Assembly (NCBI RefSeq): GCF_002831565.1
Contig: NZ_CP025096.1
Location: 6,439,014 to 6,503,013, forward strand
Direction of reading: 5' to 3'
DNA: 64,000 nt
Origin: Spirosoma pollinicola
GTDB lineage: Bacteria; Bacteroidota; Bacteroidia; Cytophagales; Spirosomataceae
Position 1 is the stretch's first letter. Every line of letters starts with the position of its first letter. Below, piece after piece: positions 23,941 to 32,452 of this stretch. The position numbers and the translations under genes were made by a program. The notes beneath the pieces were generated by a model. That model did no database searches. It worked only from the letters and a program-made list of their open reading frames with translations, and was not told the DNA's origin.

Positions 23941-24423
23941 ATGCTTAAGGAATTCAAAGAGTTTGCCATGCGGGGTAATGTCATGGATCTTGCCGTTGGT
24001 GTAATTATTGGGGCTGCTTTCGGCAAAATTGTGGATTCGGTCGTAAACGACCTGATCATGCCGCTTGTGGGTATGGTAGTAGGCAATGTCGATTTCAGTA
24101 ATCTATACACGCCCCTCTCCGACAAGATTACGCCGGGGTTGACGCTGGAGGAGGCAAAAAAGCTGGGGCCGGTTTTCGCCTACGGTAATTTCCTGACCAT
24201 TGTCATCGACTTTCTAATTCTGGCATTTATTATTTTCCTGCTTATTCGGGGTATGAACCGTCTGATGCGCGCTAAAGCCGATGCGCCCGATGTTCCACCC
24301 GCACCAACGAAAGAAGAGGTGTTACTCACCGAAATTCGGGACGCACTGATAGCAAACACCCCGACAACAATGCGTTCACCTGAAATAAGTCCTTCTGCGA
24401 TGGGCAACAGACAAATCCCATAA
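23941..24423 (+). CDS. mscL: Large-conductance mechanosensitive channel
   Basis: 160 residues. MscL is a pentameric inner-membrane channel that opens on hypo-osmotic shock. The N-terminal amphipathic helix and TM1 match closely (FKEFAMRGNVMDLAVGVIIG, AAFGKIVDSVVNDLIMP), TM2 is NFLTIVIDFLILAFIIFLLI, and the C-terminal helix carries APTKEEVLLTEIRDAL. The periplasmic loop (DKITPGLTLEEAKKLGP) is of the type seen in Bacteroidota. About 20 residues beyond the C-terminal helix (TTMRSPEISPSAMGNRQ) exceed the E. coli protein. Single gene; a G+C-rich palindrome follows. Confidence 0.95.
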   Translation: MLKEFKEFAMRGNVMDLAVGVIIGAAFGKIVDSVVNDLIMPLVGMVVGNVDFSNLYTPLSDKITPGLTLEEAKKLGPVFAYGNFLTIVIDFLILAFIIFLLIRGMNRLMRAKADAPDVPPAPTKEEVLLTEIRDALIANTPTTMRSPEISPSAMGNRQIP

Positions 24424-24453
24424 ATCTTCCATTCATTGAGAACGAATTCATTC

Positions 24454-24494
24454 CGGCCGGTATCCTGTTAGGTAACCTGACAGGATACCGGCCG
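24454..24494. repeat. Palindrome downstream of mscL
   Basis: CGGCCGGTATCCTGT (24454-24468) pairs exactly with ACAGGATACCGGCCG (24480-24494), with a central AGGTAACCT forming a further small stem. No U-run follows (CCTTCGG does), so it fits a REP-type element better than an intrinsic terminator. Confidence 0.85.
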
Positions 24495-24557
24495 CCTTCG
24501 GTTGCAATCGAGCCCGGTTTTTCGGTACTTAGCCTTCTCTACCGAATTGACCCGGCC

Positions 24558-26522
24558 ATGAAACAACTGCTTTCCCTGCTCCTGCTGGGTATAACGTTAA
24601 CAAGCTTTGCTCAAGCAGCGAAGCCTATTTTTAACACCCCCTTAAGTCCCCGTCTGGCTAATTACCAAATAGATGTCACACTGAACCCAGCCACAAAAAA
24701 ACTTACAGGGCGCGAAACGCTCACGTGGAAAAACCCATCGACAGATATTGTTCGGGAGTTGCAATTCCACTTATACCTGAATGCATTTCGCAACGAACGG
24801 TCGACGTTTATGCGGGAATCTGGTGGGCAGTTGCGGGGCGAAGGAATTGATAGAAATGCCAAAATAGACCCCTATGGCTCTATTGACATTGTTTCGATGA
24901 AGGTCCGGAATGGCGAGGCACTGGCCTACCAGTTTTTCCAGCCCGACGATGAGGCTGCCGGAACGCAGAACAAAGACGACCATACCGTTATCAGGGTGCC
25001 GCTGAGTAAACCCGTCGGACCGGGCGAAACGATTGTACTCGACATTGCTTTTCGGGCCAAACTGCCCAAGATTTTTGCTCGGACGGGTTTCAGCCGCGAC
25101 TTCTTTCTGGTGGGCCAGTGGTTCCCTAAACTAGGCGTTTATGAACCTGCCGGTACGCGCTACGCCAAATCGGGCCAATGGAACTGTCACCAGTTCCATG
25201 CCAATTCCGAGTTCTATGCCGATTATGGTGTATATGATGTCAATATCACCACACCTTCAGCCTATTGGGTAAGTGCTACGGGTCTCTACCAGTCCGAAAA
25301 AATTCATAGTAACGGCACAAAAACCATTCTCTACCACGCCGAAGATGTCGTCGATTTCGCCTGGACGGCTTCCCCCCGTTTTAAGGTTGTAGAAGATAAA
25401 TGGCAACGCCCCGGCGGTGGGTTCGTTAGCCTCGAACTGGCTATGCAGCCAGAACACGTGCATCAGGCGCAACGGCATATAGACGCGATTAAGGCCGCGT
25501 TAACCTATTTTGACAAACATCTTGGCAAATACCCGTTTCCAAACCTGACCATTGTTGACCCGCCGTTTCATGCTCAGGGTTCGTTTGGCATGGAATATCC
25601 AACCTTCATTACGGCCGGAACCGCCTGGTTCTTACCTGCCGGAGCCCGTTTTCCGGAAGAGGTGACCATTCATGAGTTTGGCCACCAATATTTTATGCAG
25701 TTGCTGGCGACGAATGAGTTCGAAGAAGCCTGGCTCGACGAGGGGTTCAATCAATATTATGAAGGCCGGATTATGGACGCAACTTACGGGGCGCGTTCAT
25801 CGCAAATCGACTTGCTTGGCTTTGGGATGGGCGATCTGGAAAGCTCGCGGGACAGTTATGTGCATCAGGGCAATCCGGCTATTGGGTCGTCGTTCGGCAA
25901 CACCTGGCAACTGCCCGACGGCCAGTATTCGGTGCTAACATATACTAAAACGGCGACCTGGCTCCGAACGTTGGAAGGGCTGGTGAGCCGCCCGGTGATG
26001 GACGAAATCATGCAGACGTATTTTAACCGCTGGAAGTTTAAACACCCCAATGGGCAGAACTTCGTCGACATTGTAAATGAAATTGTGCCGAAGCGACTTG
26101 GTGCTAAATACGGCCCCGATATGAACTGGTTTTTCGCTCAGGCGCTCTACGGCGATAACGTTGTTGACTACGAACTCCTGTCGCTCAAAAACCGCAAACA
26201 GGCGGGCCAGCAACAAAGTATTATAACCGTACAACGCAACGGCGACGGAACGATGCCGGTAGATATACTCGTTCATTTTGACAACGGTCATGAGTCCACG
26301 TTGTTCTGGGATGGTAAAGGCCGTCAGCGGCAGTTTACGGTTAGCCAGAACGCCAAAGCCATTTGGGCAAGCATCGATCCGAAGCAAAAGATTTACATGG
26401 ACACCAACCTGAACAACAACAGTTTAACGCTGGAACCATCATCTGCCCCAGCCGCCAAGTTTGCGACAAAATTCTTATTCTGGATTGAAAACTGGATGCA
26501 GTGGCTGGCCTGGCTGGCGTAA
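24558..26522 (+). CDS. Exported M1-family metallopeptidase
   Basis: 654 residues with a Sec signal (KQLLSLLLLGITLTSFA, then QA). The N-terminal beta-domain of M1 peptidases (YQIDVTLNPATKKLTGRETL) is followed by the substrate-binding FGMEYPTF (equivalent to the GAMEN motif) and the zinc site HEFGHQYF (about 371-378) with the third ligand Glu in NEFEEAWLDEGFNQY. The C-terminus ends in a short hydrophobic Trp-rich helix (FLFWIENWMQWLAWLA), unusual for this family and possibly membrane-associating. Probably a periplasmic or surface aminopeptidase. It is followed after 24 bases by nuoC. Confidence 0.9.
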   Translation: MKQLLSLLLLGITLTSFAQAAKPIFNTPLSPRLANYQIDVTLNPATKKLTGRETLTWKNPSTDIVRELQFHLYLNAFRNERSTFMRESGGQLRGEGIDRNAKIDPYGSIDIVSMKVRNGEALAYQFFQPDDEAAGTQNKDDHTVIRVPLSKPVGPGETIVLDIAFRAKLPKIFARTGFSRDFFLVGQWFPKLGVYEPAGTRYAKSGQWNCHQFHANSEFYADYGVYDVNITTPSAYWVSATGLYQSEKIHSNGTKTILYHAEDVVDFAWTASPRFKVVEDKWQRPGGGFVSLELAMQPEHVHQAQRHIDAIKAALTYFDKHLGKYPFPNLTIVDPPFHAQGSFGMEYPTFITAGTAWFLPAGARFPEEVTIHEFGHQYFMQLLATNEFEEAWLDEGFNQYYEGRIMDATYGARSSQIDLLGFGMGDLESSRDSYVHQGNPAIGSSFGNTWQLPDGQYSVLTYTKTATWLRTLEGLVSRPVMDEIMQTYFNRWKFKHPNGQNFVDIVNEIVPKRLGAKYGPDMNWFFAQALYGDNVVDYELLSLKNRKQAGQQQSIITVQRNGDGTMPVDILVHFDNGHESTLFWDGKGRQRQFTVSQNAKAIWASIDPKQKIYMDTNLNNNSLTLEPSSAPAAKFATKFLFWIENWMQWLAWLA

Positions 26523-26546
26523 AAAGGATGTGAATCCATATTAGGT

Positions 26547-27038
26547 ATGACTTTTCCCGAAATAAACGACCTCCTTACTACTCAATTTGGTACCGGGCTA
26601 CAAGCCACAACCCAAACCCTGCAACCGTATCTGACCGTTCCTGTCGATCAACTCGTAGAAATCTGTCAGTTTTTGCGCGATGACGAGCGGCTGTTTTTTG
26701 ATCTGCTGGCCTGCGTCACAGCCATTGACAACGGTCTCCAGACAGATACAATGGAGGTCATTTATAACCTCACATCCATTCCATACGAGCACAATTTGAT
26801 GCTTAAGGTTATTGTGCCGCGCAACACCACAGGGGCAAATTTGCCATCGGTGCCAAGCGTAGCCCACATCTGGCGCACCGCCAACTGGCACGAGCGGGAA
26901 GCCTTCGATCTTGTTGGTATTCATTTCGATGGTCACCCCGACCTGCGCCGAATCCTGCTACCCACCGATTGGGTAGGGCACCCGCTCCGCAGTGATTACC
27001 AGGAAGAAGAACAATATCATGGCATAAAAACGAAATAA
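26547..27038 (+). CDS. nuoC: NADH-quinone oxidoreductase subunit C, solitary
   Basis: 163 residues. NuoC is a peripheral-arm subunit of respiratory complex I. Diagnostic features are the HEREAFDLVGIHFDGHPDLR block near residue 115 and LLPTDWVGHPLRSDY after it, plus the LACVTAIDNG and LMLKVIVPR strands. The length is normal. It lies 24 bases after an M1 peptidase gene and is followed by a thioredoxin-fold protein; no other nuo subunit is in the window, so the complex I genes are split in this genome, unless this is an extra copy. Confidence 0.9.
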   Translation: MTFPEINDLLTTQFGTGLQATTQTLQPYLTVPVDQLVEICQFLRDDERLFFDLLACVTAIDNGLQTDTMEVIYNLTSIPYEHNLMLKVIVPRNTTGANLPSVPSVAHIWRTANWHEREAFDLVGIHFDGHPDLRRILLPTDWVGHPLRSDYQEEEQYHGIKTK

Positions 27039-27096
27039 GCTGTCGACATTTCGGGCCGATTGTTGACTGTTTCTTAATTTCGTTTGTTATTGCTTT

Positions 27097-28785
27097 ATGC
27101 GTTTTCCTGAACCAATGAAAAATCGTTATCGGCTCTTCTGCCGCTTGTTGTTTAGTGCCTTTTTCCTGGCGCCCATGTTGGGTCACGCTCAAACTGACTC
27201 AGTGATTGTAACGGGCCGCATTCGGAATCTGTCGGCCCGGCTGTATCGGGAATCGCCCACGGTTCTCGTAAGCCGAAATAATATCTTGCAGGCAAATCGC
27301 GAACTTGTTCGCCCGGCTGCCCTCGGTATCGATGGTACGTTTCGGGTATCGCTGCCACTGATTTACCCGCAGGAAGAAATGTATTTCAACTACGGTCGTA
27401 TTTCAACGGCTTTTCTGGCTGCTTCCGGAACATTGACTATAGACCTCGATGCTGATTCGCTGTTTACGGCGGCAGTGCCTTTCCGATTTGGGGGCGTTAA
27501 TGCCCAGGTAAATAGTCAATTTGCCCGCTTTAAAGCCTTTGAAGCAAGTTTCCCGGATAAGCCAGATGGCAAAAAATTAACGACTAAACTAACTGGCCTG
27601 TCCACTGAAAAATCCTTCGATGTACTTCTGGCAGCTTATCGCGCTCCTTTCGACAAGTTCGCTGTAAAGGAGAAAGTCTTTCCGCTGGTATCTCGCTGGA
27701 TCATGGCCAACAACCGCTATAACGCAGCGGCTTTTCTATACGATAAAGCGACCTATGAAGGCGAAAAAATTCCTAATTCGCTGACGGATTCACTCCGCCC
27801 TGCCAATGATCTTATTCTTACGGCGGCTCGTTCCTCGGCAATGAATCGTTTTGCAGCCTATGCGGCACAACGAGTTACGACAGAGGCCACCAATAGCCGG
27901 ACAAACGGGCTCACCGTGCGGGCCTTGTCTCTTTTACTTGAGCGATACGGCAAAAACCTGACAGCCGACGAGCGAATCCGACTCAGTGATTATGCGATGG
28001 CAAATTCAGCAAAAGCATCGGATTTAAAATTTTTCGATGGGCTTGTCAAACGAAGCCCCGATACACTCCAACGGTTAGTCAACTACGAAATGTTGATTCA
28101 GCGCAGTATTCGACAGTTCGACAGTCTGGCGGTGAATTATGTAGCGGCTTATTGGCTGGCAACGTCACTACCCGGCCTGACGCTCAATTTTGCCGAGTTA
28201 CTGTATGATTACGGTCGCCCGCAGGTGAAGGATCAGGCACTGGCACAATCGCTCGATGAACTGTATAGCCTCGAAGTAAAAGACAGTACCCGCATCCGGG
28301 CGGCTATTCAAACGCTAAAAAAAGCGGGTAATACAGCATCCTCACTAGAAATATCGTCTGGTGTTTTCGTAACCAAAGCTACACGCGGGAATGGGGCTAC
28401 GCTTTTCGATCAAGTCGTCAATACAAACCGGGGAAAGGTTATTTATTTACTCTTCTTCTCGCCTACTGAAGAGCCTGATCGGCAAGCCGCAATTGATGCC
28501 CAACGTTTACGTAATGCGTACAGCACTCGCGATTTTGCGTTAGTCTATCTACCACTTCCGGGTACAGATCAATCCCTATGGCCTGAAATTGCGGCCCGTT
28601 ATAACCTTGAGGGCGATCATCTATTACTAACCGACTCTCAACTGATTGATGCCGTAGACCGGCTACGATCTGATAATGACCTATCGGGTACGATCATCAA
28701 TCGAACGGGAAAGATCGTAAAACGAAACGCGCCCTTGCCGGGCGCGTTCGATGAAGTCAAGAAGCTAATCGATAAGAATTTATAA
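27097..28785 (+). CDS. Exported protein with a C-terminal thioredoxin-like domain lacking the CxxC motif
   Basis: 562 residues (or 556 from the ATG at 27115, which gives a cleaner signal: MKNRYRLFCRLLFSAFFLAP, cleaved near GHA-QT). After the signal come a beta-rich N-terminal domain, a long helical middle (about 130-420) and a C-terminal domain (about 425-560) that follows the TlpA/thioredoxin pattern: NRGKVIYLLFFSPTEEPDRQ where a thioredoxin has WAxWC, then LVYLPLP and GTIINRTGKIVKRNAP. The redox cysteine pair is absent, so it is not an oxidoreductase by this site. This resembles the DUF4369/TlpA-like family of Bacteroidota in layout. Function unknown. Confidence 0.75.
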   Translation: MRFPEPMKNRYRLFCRLLFSAFFLAPMLGHAQTDSVIVTGRIRNLSARLYRESPTVLVSRNNILQANRELVRPAALGIDGTFRVSLPLIYPQEEMYFNYGRISTAFLAASGTLTIDLDADSLFTAAVPFRFGGVNAQVNSQFARFKAFEASFPDKPDGKKLTTKLTGLSTEKSFDVLLAAYRAPFDKFAVKEKVFPLVSRWIMANNRYNAAAFLYDKATYEGEKIPNSLTDSLRPANDLILTAARSSAMNRFAAYAAQRVTTEATNSRTNGLTVRALSLLLERYGKNLTADERIRLSDYAMANSAKASDLKFFDGLVKRSPDTLQRLVNYEMLIQRSIRQFDSLAVNYVAAYWLATSLPGLTLNFAELLYDYGRPQVKDQALAQSLDELYSLEVKDSTRIRAAIQTLKKAGNTASSLEISSGVFVTKATRGNGATLFDQVVNTNRGKVIYLLFFSPTEEPDRQAAIDAQRLRNAYSTRDFALVYLPLPGTDQSLWPEIAARYNLEGDHLLLTDSQLIDAVDRLRSDNDLSGTIINRTGKIVKRNAPLPGAFDEVKKLIDKNL

Positions 28786-28794
28786 GATTGGTGA

Positions 28795-30159
28795 CTATAA
28801 GCCGTATTGGTCCAGCAAATAAATCAGAGCGGCCATTGAGGCTGCGCCCAACTCAAGTTCGCGCTGGCTAACGACTTCAAAATTATCGGCGGCCGTGTGG
28901 TGGTAATCGAAGTACCGTTGTGAGTCGGGTTTGAAGCCGAACAATACCGTGCCCGACTGGGCTAATGGGCCAATGTCGGCTCCACCCCCACCAGCACCAA
29001 TTTCGAGCAGGCCGTAAGGGGCCAGTAATGGTTTCCAGGGCATCACTTTGGCGCGTTGCTCGGGCGTTCCAACAATGCCAAATCCGCGTGGTGTAAAGCC
29101 ACCGGCATCGGACTCGACAGCCGCCATATGTTTCTCGTTATTCTTTTTGGCAAGATCGGCATAGGCAACGCCCCCACGCAATCCATTTTCTTCATTCATG
29201 AACATGACGGCCCTAAGCGTATGCTTTGGTTTAATACCCAGGGCTTTAAACAGTCGAAGCACTTCGATCGACTGCATGCAGCCAGCGCCATCGTCCTGCG
29301 CGCCTTCGGCCAGATCCCACGAATCAAGGTGCCCACCTACAACAATGATCTCATCAGGCTTCTCGCTGCCCTTGATTTCGCCAACTACGTTATAAGACTT
29401 TGCATCAGGCAGGGTCTCGCAATTTTGTTTAAAATAGAAGGTCAAGGCTGGATTCTCGGCTAATGATTTGCTCAGCAAATCGGCCGCGTTTGTGCTGATA
29501 GCTGCCGTCGGAATTAGGGGAACACCGGTTCCGTAGCGCATTCCACCCACGTGTGGATAATCGTCGTGCCGGGGATTCATGGAGCGAACGATAGCGCCCA
29601 CGGCACCTAATTTAGCGGCTTCGGTAGCGCCATTAGCCCGTTGATCTACCGCCCCGCCATACGCTTCGAACGTGTTGATTTTCGTCGGGTCCATTGGCCG
29701 ATTGAAAAAGACAATCTTGCCTTTCACTTTATCCGGCCCCAGAGCCCGCAACTCAGGAAAGCTTTTTACCTCAATAACACCCGCTTCGACACCTTTTGGC
29801 CCGGTGGCAACAGAACCGCCTAAGGCAGCCAATGGTACATTAACTTTCTGTTTGCCACTGCGAATGAAAGCTTCTTCTTTAGCGCCCCGTACCCAGTGTG
29901 GCACCATCACATCCTGCAGGAACACCCGGTCGAAGCCTTCTTTCTCCATCACCTGTTTTGTCCAGTCAACAGCTTTTTGCGCCCCCTCCGATCCACTCAA
30001 CCGTGGTCCGATCTGCTTGGTCAGGTGGCGTAGCCATTCGTAGGATTTCCCGTTGGCGAGTGCTTCACTATAAATTTTTCGGATAGCTACCGAATCGGCA
30101 TTTTGCGCCTGTGCATAGCCGACCAGTATGGTAAAAAGAAGTGTAATGGTTTTTTTCAT
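28795..30159 (-). CDS. Exported M28-family zinc aminopeptidase with PA domain
   Basis: 454 residues with a Sec signal (KKTITLLFTILVGYAQA, then QN). A protease-associated (PA) insert (about 90-240, with KGKIVFFNRPMDPTK) precedes the catalytic domain. Zinc ligands of the M28 fold are visible: His and Asp in GGHLDSWDLAEGAQDDGAG, Glu-Glu in MNEENGLRGG, Asp in ESDAGGF and His in FDYHHTAADN. Family members remove N-terminal residues or dipeptides; specificity is not determinable. Convergent with the thioredoxin-fold gene, with only nine bases between stops, and downstream of lpdA. Confidence 0.9.
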   Translation of the reverse strand: MKKTITLLFTILVGYAQAQNADSVAIRKIYSEALANGKSYEWLRHLTKQIGPRLSGSEGAQKAVDWTKQVMEKEGFDRVFLQDVMVPHWVRGAKEEAFIRSGKQKVNVPLAALGGSVATGPKGVEAGVIEVKSFPELRALGPDKVKGKIVFFNRPMDPTKINTFEAYGGAVDQRANGATEAAKLGAVGAIVRSMNPRHDDYPHVGGMRYGTGVPLIPTAAISTNAADLLSKSLAENPALTFYFKQNCETLPDAKSYNVVGEIKGSEKPDEIIVVGGHLDSWDLAEGAQDDGAGCMQSIEVLRLFKALGIKPKHTLRAVMFMNEENGLRGGVAYADLAKKNNEKHMAAVESDAGGFTPRGFGIVGTPEQRAKVMPWKPLLAPYGLLEIGAGGGGADIGPLAQSGTVLFGFKPDSQRYFDYHHTAADNFEVVSQRELELGAASMAALIYLLDQYGL

Positions 30160-30196
30160 TGTAGGCGGTTGTATTGGTTAAGAGGGCAATATACAG

Positions 30197-30229
30197 AAAA
30201 GCCCGGCTGCTTTCCAGCAACCGGGCTTG
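30197..30229 (-). terminator. Rho-independent terminator after lpdA
   Basis: On the minus strand CAAGCCCGGTTGCTGG, a short loop and AGCAGCCGGGCTTTTCTG give a G+C-rich stem followed by a short U-run. It lies between the lpdA stop and the M28 gene start, so these two genes are likely separate transcripts. Confidence 0.8.
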
Positions 30230-30250
30230 TGTACTCCTGTATCTCGAAAA

Positions 30251-31651
30251 TTACATATTGATCGCCCGATTGTCGGTAGCAGCCAGGCAGGCTTCTTTGA
30301 AGGCTTCTGTATAGGTCGGGTGTGCGTGCGACATGCGCGACACATCTTCGGCCGAGGCCCGGAACTCCATAGCGATAACGGCTTCGGCAATCATATCGGC
30401 CGTACGGGCTCCAATCATGTGAACGCCCAGAATCTCGTCCGTTTCTTTGTGCGCCAGCACTTTCACCAGCCCATCGACATCCATACTCGCCCGGGCACGA
30501 CCAAGCGCCTTGAACGGGAATGAGCCAACTTTATAGGGAATACCTTCCTGTTTCACTTCTTCTTCGGTATAGCCTACCGAAGCAACTTCCGGCCAGGTAT
30601 ACACTACACCTGGAATAAGCCGGTAGTGGATATGCGGCTTTTGACCCACAATGGTTTCGGCAATGAACGTACCCTCCTCTTCGGCTTTATGAGCCAGCAT
30701 AGCACCCCGAATAACGTCGCCAAGGGCGTAGATGTGCGGAACGCTTGTACGCAGATAGTTGTCAACCTCAACTTTACCCCGAGCGTCGGTTTTCAGGCCG
30801 GCCGCTTCAAGGTTCAGCCCGTCGGTATAAGGGCGACGACCAACTGAAACCAGGCAGTAATCGCCGGTAAGCGTGATTTGCTCTCCCTTTGAGGTATCGA
30901 TGCTCACAACGACTTCATCGCCCGTATTTTCAACTTTGGTAACTTTATGACTGAAGTAAAAATCGGCACCGAGTTTTTTGATGGACTTTTGAAGTTCTTT
31001 ACCCATCGTTTTATCCATTGTTGGAATCATCGAATCGGCAAATTCAACGAACGACACCTTTGAGCCAATCCGGGCATACACTGAACCTAGCTCGGCACCA
31101 ATAACCCCCGCACCAATAACGATTAAGTGTTTCGGGATTTCTTTGAGCGTAAGGGCTTCGGTTGAGGTAATGACGCGTTTTTTGTCAATCGGCATCGAAG
31201 GAAACGACATTGGTTTGGAGCCAGTCGCAATAATGATATTCTTCCCTTTGATGATCTGCTCTGATCCGTCTTCTTTTGTAATTTTAATCGTGTGTGGATC
31301 AACAAACGAGCCAAGGCCATGCAGCTCGTCGATCTTGTTTTTCTTCATCAGAAAAGCAATGCCTTTGGTTGTCTGATCGACCACGCTTGCCTTGCGGGTG
31401 ATCATCTGCGCCAGATCGACCTGCAAATCGTTCAGTTTGATGCCATGTTCGGCAAAGGTATGCGCGGCATTATAATAATGCTCCGACGAATCGAGGAGTG
31501 CCTTCGACGGAATGCAGCCTACATTAAGACAGGTGCCGCCCAGTGCCTGGTATTTTTCAATAATGGCTGTTTTCAGCCCGAGTTGGGCGCAGCGAATCGC
31601 GCCAGTGTAGCCGCCCGGCCCCGAACCAATCACAATAACATCGTATTCCAT
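30251..31651 (-). CDS. lpdA: Dihydrolipoyl dehydrogenase (E3 component)
   Basis: 466 residues. Reoxidises dihydrolipoamide of the 2-oxoacid dehydrogenase and glycine cleavage complexes, passing electrons to NAD. The FAD motif (DVIVIGSGPGGYTGAIRCAQ), the redox-active disulfide (GGTCLNVGCIPSKALL, near 39-54), the NAD-binding GAGVIGAELGSVYARIG and the C-terminal His-Glu dyad region (MSHAHPTYTEAFKEA) are all intact, and the length is standard. No E1 or E2 genes are nearby. A short GTTTGAGGTTTG inverted repeat lies upstream. Confidence 0.96.
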   Translation of the reverse strand: MEYDVIVIGSGPGGYTGAIRCAQLGLKTAIIEKYQALGGTCLNVGCIPSKALLDSSEHYYNAAHTFAEHGIKLNDLQVDLAQMITRKASVVDQTTKGIAFLMKKNKIDELHGLGSFVDPHTIKITKEDGSEQIIKGKNIIIATGSKPMSFPSMPIDKKRVITSTEALTLKEIPKHLIVIGAGVIGAELGSVYARIGSKVSFVEFADSMIPTMDKTMGKELQKSIKKLGADFYFSHKVTKVENTGDEVVVSIDTSKGEQITLTGDYCLVSVGRRPYTDGLNLEAAGLKTDARGKVEVDNYLRTSVPHIYALGDVIRGAMLAHKAEEEGTFIAETIVGQKPHIHYRLIPGVVYTWPEVASVGYTEEEVKQEGIPYKVGSFPFKALGRARASMDVDGLVKVLAHKETDEILGVHMIGARTADMIAEAVIAMEFRASAEDVSRMSHAHPTYTEAFKEACLAATDNRAINM

Positions 31652-31672
31652 GAATTAGGTTGTTTTTTTGTG

Positions 31673-31746
31673 GTTTGAGGTTTGAAATCTGTAATTAGCT
31701 GCTGGCAAATCAGTCTCCTGTCCGGCCCAAACTACAAACCTCAAAC
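31673..31746. repeat. Short inverted repeat upstream of lpdA
   Basis: GTTTGAGGTTTG (31673-31684) is the exact complement of CAAACCTCAAAC (31735-31746), 50 bases apart, in the divergent gap between lpdA and a lipoprotein gene. It is low in complexity and the meaning is unclear; it could be a relict palindromic element. Confidence 0.5.
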
Positions 31747-31872
31747 TGTTTACTTAAAAAGCATTCTGACTGCAAATTTGGTTCAGAATTTGATTACCTA
31801 AACCGATTTGTAAAAAAAGGTGTTGGTAATTCCGTAAGGCCCTCTTCATTCAAGGCCGTTTTGTCCTGATTT

Positions 31873-32442
31873 ATGCGTTTCGTTTATTCCATTTTTCTGT
31901 TATTCACACTGTTAGCCAGTAGTTGCACCGACCCCGCTCAGCAAAATCAACCGAACGTTTACTATGACGTATTAGGCTATGTGAAAGGGCAGATTGCTGA
32001 GGCATCGGCAAAAAAACCACTTATTACAAAGACGGTGGCAATTAACGAAAAACGAAATCAACAAACCACCCGTGACATCAATTGGAGCCGCGAACTGGAA
32101 TTATTCACACAAGCCGATATTAACAAACCCGCCTTGCGTAGCAGTTACCAGGTAAATCGTCCCGATTCACTCACGTATAAGTATACTTTGAAAAATTCGG
32201 AAGAACGACTCACCGTTCGGTCGCTAACAGTGCGGCTGGATGCTGCTACCCGGAAACCTACCCGAATTGACGCTGTTTTACAGACAAACAACCCGCTTTA
32301 TTCGTCGGAGCGTCGTTTGTTGTTAGAGAGTGGCCCTGGCGTTAACCGACAATGGAGCCTACAGCACTATACCGTTTCTGGTTTTCAGAAACTGCCTTAC
32401 TTCGACAAGAATGAATTTTTGGTAGATGGACGTCTGAAGTGA
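31873..32442 (+). CDS. Small lipoprotein of unknown function
   Basis: 189 residues. Lipoprotein signal with LLASSC (cysteine about 18). The mature part alternates charged helical and beta-strand segments (ITKTVAINEKRNQQT, SLTVRLDAATRKPTRIDAVLQTNNPLYSSERRLLLE). This arrangement recalls small periplasmic lipoproteins of Cytophagales, but I recognise no family. Its stop is ten bases from the stop of the convergent histidine kinase gene. Confidence 0.75.
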   Translation: MRFVYSIFLLFTLLASSCTDPAQQNQPNVYYDVLGYVKGQIAEASAKKPLITKTVAINEKRNQQTTRDINWSRELELFTQADINKPALRSSYQVNRPDSLTYKYTLKNSEERLTVRSLTVRLDAATRKPTRIDAVLQTNNPLYSSERRLLLESGPGVNRQWSLQHYTVSGFQKLPYFDKNEFLVDGRLK

Positions 32443-32452
32443 CGTCACACAA

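Noticed and set aside
24454..24494. Intrinsic terminator of mscL
   Set aside because: The stem is strong, but no U-run follows on either strand, so it is listed as a repeat.
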